This document shows positions 45,266 through 56,072 of a DNA stretch of 64,000 bases, one piece after another; positions within the stretch are counted from its first letter, which is position 1, and every line of letters begins with the position of its first letter. This DNA is from Deinandra increscens subsp. villosa (lineage: Eukaryota; Streptophyta; Magnoliopsida; Asterales; Asteraceae), in NCBI GenBank assembly GCA_039602395.1, contig JBCNJP010000027.1, forward strand, positions 466,671-530,670, given 5' to 3'. The notes under the pieces are model-generated. The model was not told the DNA's origin. It saw nothing but the letters and a program-made list of their open reading frames with translations, and did no database searches. The position numbers were made by a program, and so were the translations under genes.

Positions 45266-46620
45266 ATAATAAACTATTAGTTGTGAATTAAATTTAAAGT
45301 TAAAACTGACATTTATAATTTTTTCACTTCGTATTTAAAACTAGATTTCAACTTAAATACGTATGTTACTTTATATATATGGTTCATATATAAAAAACAT
45401 GCGTATTATATGTTTTACCGCTAAAATATATAAAAGAGTTCATATTAAATTGTTGTTAAAAATATATTTTTTTAAAATTTCACTAATTTGTATTTATGAT
45501 TTAACGTAAGAAGCTAGTTATTTATATTGTTTTGTACGTGTAGACAATTATCTACTTGTTTCAAATAAGATTTACCCTTTTCTTATTTTGGAATTTTAAA
45601 TAAATTAGCATGCATATTATATGTTTTACCTAATCCAGCTTAATGCCAATTTGTTAACAAATTAAAATGTTTGAAATTGTCATAGGAAATTCAGGTGTTT
45701 TCACGTCCTCCTCACCCGTCTATATCAATTAAATATCTAAAGTATTGTAACTTTATTAATTTGCTTTATTATAGTGTAATTAAGGTGTGGTCCATATATT
45801 AACTATAAATAACTCATAATTAATGGTTTCCCCTACCAAAATGGTTTGGATTTAAATTTCATCATAAGTTTTATTTTAATGAAAAACATGCTCAAATGGA
45901 GGAAAAATCCATGTTTTAATTATAGGGTTTTAATATTCATTTAAAAAAGCCATAAAAAAAGTGTCGCATTTTAAACAAACTAGATTTGTTATATACACGT
46001 TGTCACGTGGATATTGCGGGTATAAGAAACAGTTGCATTGTTACAACGCTGCGTAAAAAAAAACGAAAATACAGCAAACTGAGTAATGACGTTAAAATAA
46101 CGGAAAAAAAAACGCTTAAAGTATTGAGCCTACTACCTAAAGACTTATGTTACACGACTATATCCATTATACCCACCAACTAATGTGATAAATTTGTTGC
46201 GCCTGGAAAATATACAAAAAAAAAACACCTAGAGACAACAAGGGGAAAAAAAACATTTGCATAACATTCACAACTACACAAATAAAACGAAATGGAAATA
46301 TGAAAGATTGTGTAACAAATTTAAAATTAGAAAATAAACGTTAAAAGTATGGAACATAAGACTTAAAAGTTAAGGTAAACGATTGTATATTCTTTGCGTT
46401 TAGACATTAGATATCGACTATCCCTTCTATTAAATATAACTTATTTTAGATAGTTAAATTACATAATTAAATAGAAAAAATAAAAATCTTCTTATTCTAA
46501 CAATTTTTATAACTTAATAAATTATATTAAGATTCTAATTATTTATTATTTAAAACTATAATTTTATAGTTCTTAAAAGTTTATTGTTTGTTAATTACAG
46601 TTTTAAATATTTATTAATTA
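45266..46620. other. AT-rich intergenic stretch, no gene seen
   Basis: About 1.35 kb. One 65-codon frame (45986-46183) is basic and not recognised; I treat it as chance. Confidence 0.4.
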
Positions 46621-47094
46621 ACTAGGATAAAACCCGTATGTTATACGGGTTGAATCATTAAAAAATATATATAGCTGATAATTCATGCATATTGTTATTA
46701 TCGAATAATGTATTACAATAAAAATTTAAAATTATAATTCATAATATGGTATTGTTAACTTTACCCTCTTTATCAAAAAACAATATTTAGATCATGTCTC
46801 TACTTGTATATTTGAAAAATACAACATAAACGTTTATTGGTAAATAAGTGTTTATTGGTATTTAAAAGTTTTTTTTTAATATTTATTAAAATGAAAACAA
46901 TAATAGTTTAAAGAATAACTTTAAATAAAAATAAGATAAATATAGATAAATAAAAAAGTAACATGATTATATAATAGGATATAATTTCCAATAAAAAAAA
47001 ATTTATTATGGAGTAGATTTGGAAGAGAAAACTTTTGTAAGAATGAATGTAGTGTTGAGATGTGTTAAGAGTTGTAATTATTTATTAGAGTAGA
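46621..47094 (-). mobile_element. Small non-autonomous Helitron, minus orientation
   Basis: On the minus strand the element starts TCTACTCTAATAAATAATTA (47094) and ends with a perfect 9-bp-stem hairpin AACCCGTAT-AAC-ATACGGGTT (46630-46650), then CTAGT. Layout and ends fit a Helitron of about 470 bp without genes. It ends about 240 bases upstream of the JGB-like gene's TATA box. Confidence 0.6.
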
Positions 47095-47330
47095 AAGATT
47101 CTTATTTTCATGAGTATATACTTAAAAAAATTTAATTGTTTTTATACTATTCTAACTGATACTTTAAAAGATATAATAATAATTATGTGCACTTATTAAC
47201 TTTTAAGAATATCATCGTGATACACGGAACATATAAGTAGTAATAATATAAAAATGAGAAAAGTAAAACCGTAAATTAAAATGACGGAAACGGAAAGAAT
47301 CTACCCACGTTTCTGGGATTTTCGGAGCTC

Positions 47331-47337
47331 TATATAT
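47331..47337 (+). promoter_or_regulatory. TATA box of the JGB-like gene
   Basis: TATATAT lies 81 bases before the ATG at 47412, so transcription should start near 47362 with a leader of about 50 bases. Position and consensus fit well. Confidence 0.6.
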
Positions 47338-47411
47338 CCTTTCTCCGGTTGCCTCTCCCTTTTCATTTAAAAAAAAAAACAAACCTCCATTTCTCTCCGG
47401 CCGCCGGCGAA

Positions 47412-48725
47412 ATGAAACTACTTTCATTTCTATCCACATGCTCCGCCCCCATCTGCACCGATACCGACGACACAACCACCGTACCTCCTAAACGCCTGTT
47501 CTTCGAAACAACCACCAGTCCCTTATCGGACACCAGTCACAGTTACAGTTACAGTTACAGCCTCCAAAGCAACCTCTCTCTTCAAACCCTACCTTCCGTC
47601 CCCTCCCTCCAAAAACTCTCCCCGGAAACTCTCAACCTCGCCGTCTCCCACCGCTACCTCACCTCCCTCAAACCCTCCCCGCCGGCACACGTCAACTTCC
47701 TCGCCGTCAATAAACACCTCCTCTACGCCGCCTCCGGCAACCTCATTCACGTATTCGACACCACGTCGTTTACGCTCGTGGATACATTCACCGTCAACGA
47801 TCCTTCATCGGGAACCGTTAAATCAGTTACATTCCATAACGGAAGCGTGTTCACATCTCATCAGGACAGTAAGATCCGCGTGTGGAAACTAACGGAAAAC
47901 AGACGGCATAAACAGGCCGGAACGCTGCCGACGCTAGAAGACCGTTTGCTCCGATCGATTTTCAAAAGAAATTACGTGAACGTCCGGAGACATCGACGGC
48001 GGTTATGGATCGAGCACCACGACGCCGTTTCAGGACTCGCGGTGCTCAACGATCTGTTCATGTGCTCGATTTCATGGGATAAGCACTTGAAGATCTGGAA
48101 AACTTCGAATCTCCGATGTGTGGAGAGCATCAAAGCGCACGACGACGCGATTAACGCCGTCGCGGTGGCGGAGGACGGGACCATCTACACCGGATCCGCC
48201 GACCGCCGGATAAAAGTTTGGGGGAAACCGGTCGGAGAAAACAAACACGCGCTCATTGCCACGTTGGAAAAGCACAAATCAGCTGTGAACGCACTCGCCC
48301 TAAACGCCGTCGGATCAGTCTTATTTTCCGGCGCGTGTGACCGTTCGATTCTCGTTTGGGAGAAAGAAGACAGCGCGAATCATATGGCGGTTACCGGCGC
48401 GCTACGTGGCCACTCGAAGGCGATACTGTGCTTGATCAACGTCTCCGATTTACTGTTCAGCGGGTCGGCTGATCGGACGGTTAGGATCTGGCAACGTGGG
48501 GTTGCCGGAAAGTTTTGTTGTTTGGCCGTGTTAGACGGCCATCGGCAGCCGGTCCGATCACTGGTGGCGGATGCGGAGGAGTCGTCAAGTGTTGGGGAAT
48601 CATCGAAATCTACAGTTTATAAAGTTTTCAGTGGGAGCTTTGAAGGAGAGATTAAGATATGGAAGGTCGAGGTTTTGAGATTCGACAGTCCTATGTCCAC
48701 TCCTTTCATTAAAATGAAGCAATGA
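47412..48725 (+). CDS. JGB: JINGUBANG-like WD40-repeat protein
   Basis: An intronless frame of 437 residues. I chose ATG 47412 (MKLLSFLSTCSAPICT); the 21 upstream in-frame codons have no ATG. After a Ser/Thr-rich N-terminus come seven WD40 blades. Examples are KIRVWKLTENRR, LKIWKTSNLRCVESIKAHDD, YTGSADRRIKVWGKPV, FSGACDRSILVWEKED, LFSGSADRTVRIWQRG and FSGSFEGEIKIWKVEV. The basic insert YVNVRRHRRRLWIEHHDAVS between early blades is typical of the JINGUBANG family. Arabidopsis JGB restrains pollen germination; the family has several paralogues, so the exact orthologue is open. Length is close to family members. Its Ser-rich and SYSYSYS run near residue 45 comes from a short CAGTTA-type repeat. 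Confidence 0.88.
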   Translation: MKLLSFLSTCSAPICTDTDDTTTVPPKRLFFETTTSPLSDTSHSYSYSYSLQSNLSLQTLPSVPSLQKLSPETLNLAVSHRYLTSLKPSPPAHVNFLAVNKHLLYAASGNLIHVFDTTSFTLVDTFTVNDPSSGTVKSVTFHNGSVFTSHQDSKIRVWKLTENRRHKQAGTLPTLEDRLLRSIFKRNYVNVRRHRRRLWIEHHDAVSGLAVLNDLFMCSISWDKHLKIWKTSNLRCVESIKAHDDAINAVAVAEDGTIYTGSADRRIKVWGKPVGENKHALIATLEKHKSAVNALALNAVGSVLFSGACDRSILVWEKEDSANHMAVTGALRGHSKAILCLINVSDLLFSGSADRTVRIWQRGVAGKFCCLAVLDGHRQPVRSLVADAEESSSVGESSKSTVYKVFSGSFEGEIKIWKVEVLRFDSPMSTPFIKMKQ

Positions 48726-49127
48726 TGTTAATCAATTGCATGGTTAAATTTGGGTATTAACCGTTATTATGTTCCAAATAAAGGTTCTAAAAAATTGTTA
48801 TTAGTATTAGTTAGAATATGATTTTTTGTTTGTAATAAAATGATCATAAGTGTTTAATTTCAATTCTCTTAAGGTTTTATGTTCATGAGTCTGCAGTAAT
48901 TTGTGATTATAAGGTTTGTTGATTATTATTAAACTATGTTAATTTCTAACTCAATTATCATAACATAGAATTACTATTATTATATTTAGAATATGAAGTG
49001 ATTGGAAGGGCGGAAATAAATATGTTTGTAGGAAAGAGCATGGGGTTACAATGTAACATGCATGCATAATAATTACATATATAGCATTATCTTCCAAACT
49101 AGCTACATCTCCTTGAAAATAACCATC
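48726..49127. other. 3' region of the JGB-like gene, AT-rich
   Basis: Contains AATAAA-like signals (near 48777) suited to polyadenylation, and no other gene. Confidence 0.4.
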
Positions 49128-49691
49128 AAGGCGTGTTTGGACTCGTTTGGGGAGCATGCGGTTCACTGTAAAGATCTCCCGGGGTTCAAGTACCGTCATG
49201 ACTGGGTCCGGGATGTGCTATTTGACATTTTCAGAAAGGCTGGGATTTCAGCCAAGAAGGAAGCCCCCGTCAACTTCTTAACTGACCCAAAAGAGGGGCG
49301 TTCGACCCTTAGACCGGCGGACATCCTGGTGTTTGGGTGGTCAAGGGGGAAGCACGCTTGCATCGATCTGACTGGGGTCTCTCCCCTTGTGGGCTTTGGT
49401 TCTGGAGTTTTCACGGCGGGGCAGGCTGCTGCTAAGGCGGCTGCGGGTAAGGTGGACAAGCACGAGAAGGCATGCCTCGAGAATCAGCATGTGTTTGTCC
49501 CCTTTGCTTTTGACACGTTCGGGCACCTCGCGTCAGAGGCTGCGGACACGCTCGGGCGGATCCAGAAGGTTATGCATGGACATATAGTGACTCCTAGAGC
49601 TAGGAAACTTGTTTTCATCCGCTTAGGTTTTGCTATTCAAAAAGGGCTTGCGGCGCAGCTTGTTGCCCGCTTGCCCCGTATGTCAGACTGA
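49128..49691 (+). pseudogene. Second copy of the RT/restriction-like endonuclease element, C-terminal part
   Basis: The frame reads KACLDSFGEHAVHCKDLPGF to a TGA at 49689, about 188 codons, aligned end to end with the last part of the copy at 14364-16779. It starts inside the Cys/His cluster, so the copy is 5'-truncated. Unlike copy 1 it is open through the PD-x14-D region: RPADILVFGWSRGKHACIDL. After the stop, 40 bases (GTTGTAACCTTTATTTTGGT...) resemble the copy 1 tail. It is probably a truncated retro-insertion. Upstream codons of the open frame (49062-49127) are unrelated flank. Confidence 0.7.
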
Positions 49692-49734
49692 GTTGTAACC
49701 TTTATTTTGGTTTTTAATTGAAAAAGTTAGAATT

Positions 49735-50922
49735 TTAGCTATCTTTTGTTTATATTGTAGATTACAATGACCATTGTTCTTGTTCAATTACAACTACTTA
49801 ATTAAGCTTCACCTTTTCAAGATATAAGGATAATTTCATCTCGTTTGTTATGAAACTCGGTGTCTTTTACCCAATCTTCATTGAGCTCGTTGACAAAAAG
49901 TTTGTTAAAATCCAAACTAGTCTAACAAATGAAACGCGTTAAAAGTTATCTAAAATGTATTCAAATGCTTACGACAATCTAGATCATTTTATTAGAAACT
50001 AGCTAGCTAGCTATACGCGGTTTATGTAATTTGAGTTAACACATGATTTATACATAATAGATGTTTGTTAGTGTATCAATCCAACATTATTTGACGCATG
50101 TATTCGTTTTGATCTGTCGTCTAGCTAGTTTTCAAGTTAATTTTGTCATCCTATAAAATATGAACTCGGATATACTATTTTAGTGTTTTAGCAAAAGATG
50201 ATGAATAATGAGACAAAAGAATCCTCCTGTAGTTATATAAAATGGGTGAAAAGCCACAAAATATGGAATTAAGAAAAGGTGCACACAAACTTCACAAGTA
50301 TCGAGCTAGTTGTCATGTGCCAACACCTTCATCTATAGGTCAACAAACCTTAAACATTTGCAATTTGCATTTAGCTAGGGAATTTTATAACAAGTGTATA
50401 TATATAGCTTTCATCTCTGATCATTTAAATATATAGTAGTTGTTTTTGAAGTATGGGATGTTGGACCAATCATGTGTGATGTAAGTTGACAAACCTTACT
50501 ATAAACTAATTACAAGTTTATCCGTTCATCTCTGATCTTGGACCAAAGAGATGTCGAAAGTACTTGCGATGCGAGCATCTCGATCAGCTTTCATCTCTGA
50601 TTTATAATTGATCTTTTTTTTCTTTTTCATAAACTTCCTTAACAAAAAATTATACATAAAAGTCAATAATTTATGTTTTATCTCATAAAAGTCCAGCAAT
50701 AATTTTTTATATATGAAAGTACTCTTACATGCTAAGTTCGAACAAAATTGTAAACTATTTGTTAAACAACTTGCAGCAACGTACTACATTCAATTTATGT
50801 ATACTTTTCTTTTACGTGGTTTGTTTAATTTATGGAAGCTCATCTCCGAGTTATAACTACCTGTTGAAATAATAAGATTTATATTTATTTATATTTATAG
50901 TTTTGTTCAAACTTAAAATGTG
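49735..50922. other. AT-rich intergenic stretch, no gene seen
   Basis: One 64-codon frame (50242-50436) lacks recognisable features. No element ends were found. Confidence 0.4.
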
Positions 50923-50939
50923 AATAAAGTTTATTAGGT

Positions 50940-51058
50940 GCATGCCACTTAGGATTTAGCCTAGTGGTAATAGGTAATGTCCTCTTTGATGGAGACCCAA
51001 GTTCAAAAACTTAAGAGTGGTGTATATGGTGTGAAATTTAGCCGTTTAAAAAAATAAT
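50940..51058 (+). mobile_element. Very short tRNA-type SINE with 17-bp target duplication
   Basis: AATAAAGTTTATTAGGT flanks it exactly (50923-50939 and 51059-51075). The A box TAGCCTAGTGGTAATAGG and B box AAGTTCAAAAAC are close to pol III consensus. At 119 bp it is little more than a tRNA-like head with an A-rich tail. Confidence 0.88.
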
Positions 51059-51494
51059 AATAAAGTTTATTAGGTATATATGAGTCAAAACATAAATAAT
51101 ATTAGTTTATATTATTAGGGGTTAAATCCACTAAAAACATATATTTGTGTAAAAAATAACAGTAAGAGATTCATTATATTCATTAATTATATAAATCATA
51201 GGTTGAGATTTAGGTATAATAAAATAAGAGGTGAAATGGTATTTTTGGTATAGTTTTTTTTGTTAACTTTTTAAGTTTTTCTTATTTTTTTTGTCAACAA
51301 GCGGGTGCAAAACTAATGTAAAAAGGAGAGGCCTCAAAGGGTACCTCTGTTGAACCCATATAAGAAATCCACCCATAGAAAAATAAAAGGACATCATGTC
51401 CGAACCTCATGTCTAGCCATTAAACTAGAACACCACAAACATTTGCTTATACTTTAAGAAATTATTTATCAAAGAATTTCTAATTTATTGGTAT

Positions 51495-51895
51495 GAGTAA
51501 ACTTCGTTTTTAGTCCCCAACGTTTGCACATTTTAACAATTTTAGTCCTAATTTTTTAAAAATCTCAATTTAGTGTCTCACATTTCATTTTTTTTCAATT
51601 TTGGTCTCAACGTTAACAGTTGTTTAAAGAGCCGTTAAACTGCCCTCAACATGAGGTGTACTTTTGTTATTTCCGTTTGTTTTAACTCATACTTTAAAAT
51701 AAACGGAAATAACAAAAATACCCCTCACGTGGGGACCATGTGAGGGCAGTCTAACGGCTCTTTAAACGGTTGTTAACGTTGTAATCAAAATTGAAAAGAA
51801 AATGAAATGTGAGACACTAAATTGGAATTTTTGAAAAGTTGGGACTAAAATTGTAAAAATGTGCAAACGTTGAGGATTAAAAACGAAGTTTACTC
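51495..51895. mobile_element. Foldback MITE, about 190-bp inverted arms
   Basis: GAGTAAACTTCGTTTTTAGT at the left matches the inverted right end over almost half the element, leaving a short loop near 51690. Flanks TATTGGTAT (51486-51494) and TATTAGTAT (51896-51904) look like a 9-bp target duplication with one change, suggesting Mutator-like origin. RNA from it would form a long hairpin. Confidence 0.8.
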
Positions 51896-51904
51896 TATTA
51901 GTAT

Positions 51905-52439
51905 CTTGTATTGTTTAAGTATCGTTTAAGATGTCACTCCTTTAAAGGTTAAAGTACTTGCAGGTTGAAGTTGTTGTGTAAAATCAAGCCAAGAAATTAT
52001 TTATATAAAACTGACGGATAACAAACTAATTCTACTGAGATAAAACAAATGTTTGTTGCAATATTAAATTCAATGTCAAACCATTTTTTTCATCAAATTA
52101 TTTTTGAATTGAGTATCTTGAGCTCCACAAACGCCGTGAATTTGGATTGCCATTTGAGATAAAACAAATGTTAGTTGCAATATTTAATCAAACTGAGTTT
52201 TTTCTTTCTTTTTAGTTTCTATTGGTGATTGACACCAACTATGTATCCCTCCTTTTAATGGCAAACAAGATATTTATTAAGATGCTACAAAGGGAGCAGC
52301 CAAAGTTTACAATTAGAGAACGCCCAAAACTAAACAAATTACATCATTCTAGGAAACTAAAATGCACACATTTACTCCCAAAAGATACTCATTCTAGCCT
52401 TATTTTTTAAGCCAAAGGTGACCCAAGATTTTGATTTAT
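51905..52439. other. AT-rich intergenic stretch, no gene seen
   Basis: No recognisable coding region or element. Confidence 0.35.
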
Positions 52440-52984
52440 TTCATTAACCTTGATTTATATACCCAAGCTTGATTGAATATCCTATCATTCCTCATATGCA
52501 CCAAATCATCATTTAAATAACAAAGTTTACAACATTTTTATGCTTTCAAGAACTATTCATTGTAGTAAGTCCTCCACCTTAAATATAGAAAATAATGAAA
52601 TTCTGCACCACTGAGAGATGGCATTCCAAACTGATTGTGCAAACTCACAGGATAGAAATATATGTCCCACCGATTCCTCAAGATCACCACAAATCTCCAC
52701 ACTAAGAACGATACTTTTTTCGGTACCCAACTATTCTTGTTAAAACGTGTATCCGGAGCACGGCTATGAAGATCTTGAATTCTTGACTAGATGCTTTTGG
52801 TAGAAAAATTACCCGATCCGTCGAGTGACCACCACCAGTTATCATCACGCCCATGTACTCTCAATTCGTTAATCGTGGAGGATAGATCGTTAATTTCCGC
52901 CAGCTCTATATCTGAATCCGACAACCTCTTCCACAAGAAGTTCCGTTGGGTTATGTTATTATGGAGTGCCACTCGATCAACGAT
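52440..52984 (-). mobile_element. L1 LINE remnant, 3' part, interrupted by CACTA
   Basis: Minus-strand translation gives DIELAEINDLSSTINEL, DDNWWWSLDGSGNFSTKSI, then in shifted frames CGDLEESVGHIFLSCEFAQS and MMIWCIWRNDRIFNQ-like text. These are the zinc-binding region following RT in plant L1s. The upstream part of the same L1 continues at 57628-58140 on the far side of the CACTA element. Several frameshifts make it dead. Confidence 0.7.
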
Positions 52985-52998
52985 CACTAGTACAAACT

Positions 52999-53140
52999 TG
53001 AGCAAAAGCTGCGGTTATTTTGGGCAAAAGCTGCGGTTTGGGAACCGCAGCATTAGGTTGCGCAGCTTTTGGTGCTTGAGCAAATGCTGCGGTTCTCTTC
53101 AAAGCAAATGCTGCGGTCCTATAACCGCAGCTTTTGCTAA
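52999..53140. repeat. CACTA left subterminal repeat array
   Basis: GCAAA(A/T)GCTGCGGTT occurs seven times in both orientations. In En/Spm elements such arrays are bound by the element's own DNA-binding protein. Confidence 0.85.
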
Positions 53141-53371
53141 TTTATGAAGAAAAAAATAAAAAATATTTTAATTAGTATTTTCCAGAAAATATCAATATTT
53201 TCTTCCTATAAATTGCATATAATATACATCATAATAACTTTTTAATACTTCGATCTATAGCATAATGTTGAAAATTCTATAACATTCAAAACATATCGTT
53301 CAACAAAAACATGTATATATTCTCATACATTGAACGTTGTTCAAAATTTATCGTAAAAGCCTAACTAAACA

Positions 53372-54349
53372 AGGATGGTCTCATCAGTAAACAAGTCGTG
53401 TGATTCATGTCATTTGCGAAATCTATTACCTGCTAGCGCGATTCGAAAAACTGTGGGTATTGGTAATGATACAAAATTTTGGAAAGACGTGTGGTTAGAG
53501 GAAAGTCCCCTCCAATTTCGTTTTCCTCGGTTATTCGCGTTATCTCTCAACAAGGATGGTCTCATCAGTAACTATCGTGACGGGACTTCTTGGTCTTGGT
53601 TTTGGCGTAGAGACATTCGGGGGGGAGTTGAATCGGAACAATTCATGGCTTTGTCTAATCTGATATCTAGCATCTCTTTGAGTAACGACAACGATAAATG
53701 GAGTTGGTCCTTAGACGGCGAATTGGATTTCTTGGTTAAGTCGGTCCGGAAACATATCGATCGTGAGTATCTTCCTGTAGGTGACTATCCTACCCGTTGG
53801 GTGAAGTTTGTCCCAAAAAAGGTGAACATTGTTGTTTGGAGAATGTTTCTGGACCGATTACCTACACGTCTTAATCTCTCTAAACGTGGATTCGAAATTG
53901 ATACGATTCTTTGTCCCATTTGCAATGCTTGTGTTGAATCTAATAATCACATATTCGGAGAATGCAAGTTTTATCTGAAAATTCTGACTCGTCTATCAGC
54001 CTGGTTAGATTTGGAATGGACTATGCCGGTTGATCCTCATTCGTTTTATAAAAATATTGAAGATGATACGAAGCTTTCCAGGATCAAGAAAGATGTTGTG
54101 TTCACCATCATTTACACAACATGGTGGATTATTTGGAAAAATCGGAATCTTCATGTTTTCCAATCAAGTAAACTTAGGAACGGCGGTATCTTCGATTCTA
54201 TTGTTTTGAGTTCGTTTTCTTGGTATTCTTCTAGGAATCATAAAGTTAAGATACGTTGGAATGATTGGATGATTAATCCTTTATTGTATTTGTAATTTTT
54301 GCTCTTTTCTGAGCTTTTTTAATATATATTTTACTGCCGTTCCAAAAAA
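53372..54349 (+). mobile_element. 5'-truncated L1 LINE inside the CACTA, 17-bp target duplication
   Basis: AAAAGCCTAACTAAACA flanks it (53355-53371 and 54350-54366), and it ends GCCGTTCC plus an A run. The open frame 53375-54295 (306 codons) contains IGNDTKFWKDVWLEESPL, KFVPKKVNIVVWRMFLDRLP, the zinc-binding CPICNACVESNNHIFGEC, and ends WMINPLLYL. This is the C-terminus of a plant L1 ORF2. The coding piece is unbroken but lacks the RT domain. The first 20 or so bases duplicate a stretch further inside the insertion. Confidence 0.9.
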
Positions 54350-54397
54350 AAAAGCCTAACTAAACATGTATTCTAATAGATCAAACCTTGAAAATCT

Positions 54398-56072
54398 TCA
54401 AACACCGTACAACTTTGTCATCCAAGTACTCATCAAGTCATAGACCATAAAGTAAAGCTCATCGGGCGAGGTTTTCTCTTCCGATTTCCATATCTAAAAC
54501 ATATAAACAAAGTTGCTAAACTTTATACAAAAAAATAAAAAGTCGATATTTTGAATATTTACAAAACACTTACATTGTTTAGGAAATCATATTGCATTGT
54601 ATCAAGAAACGCCCGAATGTGTTTTATCACCATATACCCGCATTCCCAATTGCTATTTTGTTGGTTACACTGCATTTAGTTCACACTTAGTCATTTCATT
54701 AATTTAGAACATCTGAAAAAAAATTGATAAAAAAAATACCTTTGCTGTTATCCAAGTAAATCCTTTCTCGAACCCGTCTTCAATAAAAGCCGCAATCTTA
54801 TAACACTCTTTTGTCTTTTCGGTATTTATAGAATCGACAATATATACGGTTGCGGTTCCGGGTTCAATGACAAAAAGTGTCCAATGTCGTCTAAAAAATA
54901 TAAATAATAAAACAAATAAGCAAGTGCATGATATGGTAGATGAAACTATCTTTATCTATGTATTAAGAAAAGATATATAATACCCGGCATAATACGGTAC
55001 AAGAAAATATCTCTTGTCTTTATGATACATTCTTATTTGTTTGATGTGTTCTTGTACTTTACCCGGACTCTTGACACATTCATGCTCATGAATATTCACC
55101 GGATTTAGAAATGCACATTTGGAATTAGGTGTCATCTCGTATAAACACCTGAAACAAATTAATAAATAAATAAAAATATGATGAAGTTTGTAGATAAAAT
55201 TATACGATCTAAAAAAAAATTGTACCATCTTAGAAGTATAATAACAACTTACATCGCAAATGAATGTACCACGGACACTTCAAGTTCACCATCTATAAAT
55301 AACTGCACCAATTCAGATAATGGGATTGTAGTGAGGACTTGCTCGGGGTACATGCCATGGGGTGAAGAATGGGAAATGTATTCGAGACCCCCGACGAGTG
55401 CCAATAACCGATGAACCATGGCTAGAAGGAGATCATTTTGGCAATTGTCAATTATTTTCTCCTTGACATTTCGCAGCTCGGGATCTTTCCATGTAGTATA
55501 CATAGGATGGAATACAAGTGCCATTTTTTGTTCGGGTTGAGGTTCGGGTTGGGGTTCGGGTTGGGGTTCGGGTTGGGGTTCGGGTTGAGGTTCGGGTTGA
55601 GGTTCGATTGCGAGTTCGAGTTCTGGTCCGGGTTGAGAACCTACTGGCGCCATAGAGTTTAACTAAAAACAATTGTAGATACATTAGGACATTAGTAAAG
55701 TACATATGTATATATTTACGGATAGTTATATAAATAAGTTTTTGTAAACTAACCAAATCTACAAAACCGTTTTTGTCATACGCATTGAATGCCATTAATT
55801 CTTCTTCCTCACCAAGATCAAATGGTGAAGAACGCGTTTCATTGTCCTAAAGTAACAAACACATTATTATAATATGAAATATCAAGTTAAAAAATATATA
55901 TACATCGAGTAAATGGGTCTCTTACTTGTGAACAAAAGTTTGAAGTCATCACGGTGTCATCGTCATGCACTTGTGGAGAGACGCCTCTATAACTCCGTGA
56001 CCCGCGACTCGAGTCCCTGTTTGGGGCACTAGGCGATTTGCTAATAGTTTTGTGAAACTTTGATCGCTCCAT
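54398..56072 (-). CDS. Ulp1-type cysteine protease gene of the CACTA element, seven exons
   Basis: Minus-strand exons 56072-55926, 55846-55754, 55662-55253, 55148-54984, 54890-54740, 54669-54574 and 54493-54398 join in one frame (1158 bases, 385 residues) with GT/AG borders. After a low-complexity start comes a PEPQ repeat, then a helical region, then the Ulp1 catalytic set: His in GRHWTLFVIEPG, Asp in VYIVDSINT, Gln in CNQQNSN and Cys in NWECGYMVIKH. Ulp1 enzymes cleave SUMO-like tags; many plant CACTA and MULE elements carry one, role unknown. The first exon is uncertain because it overlaps the end of the transposase-associated frame and may have been fused by a deletion. Confidence 0.7.
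55535..55610 (-). repeat. 12-bp minisatellite encoding PEPQ repeats
   Basis: GGTTCGGGTTGG/A units repeat about six times in the protease gene and translate to PEPQPEPQ in its frame. Confidence 0.85.

Noticed and set aside
45986..46183. 65-codon basic frame
   Set aside because: Short, isolated and without motif or promoter support.
52999..53140. Regularly repeated motifs that might suggest a CRISPR array
   Set aside because: Units occur in both orientations with irregular spacing and lie at the end of a CACTA transposon in a plant genome.
55438..55662. Plus-strand Gly/Phe-rich frame
   Set aside because: It is the complementary reading of the 12-bp repeat that encodes PEPQ in the well-supported minus-strand gene.
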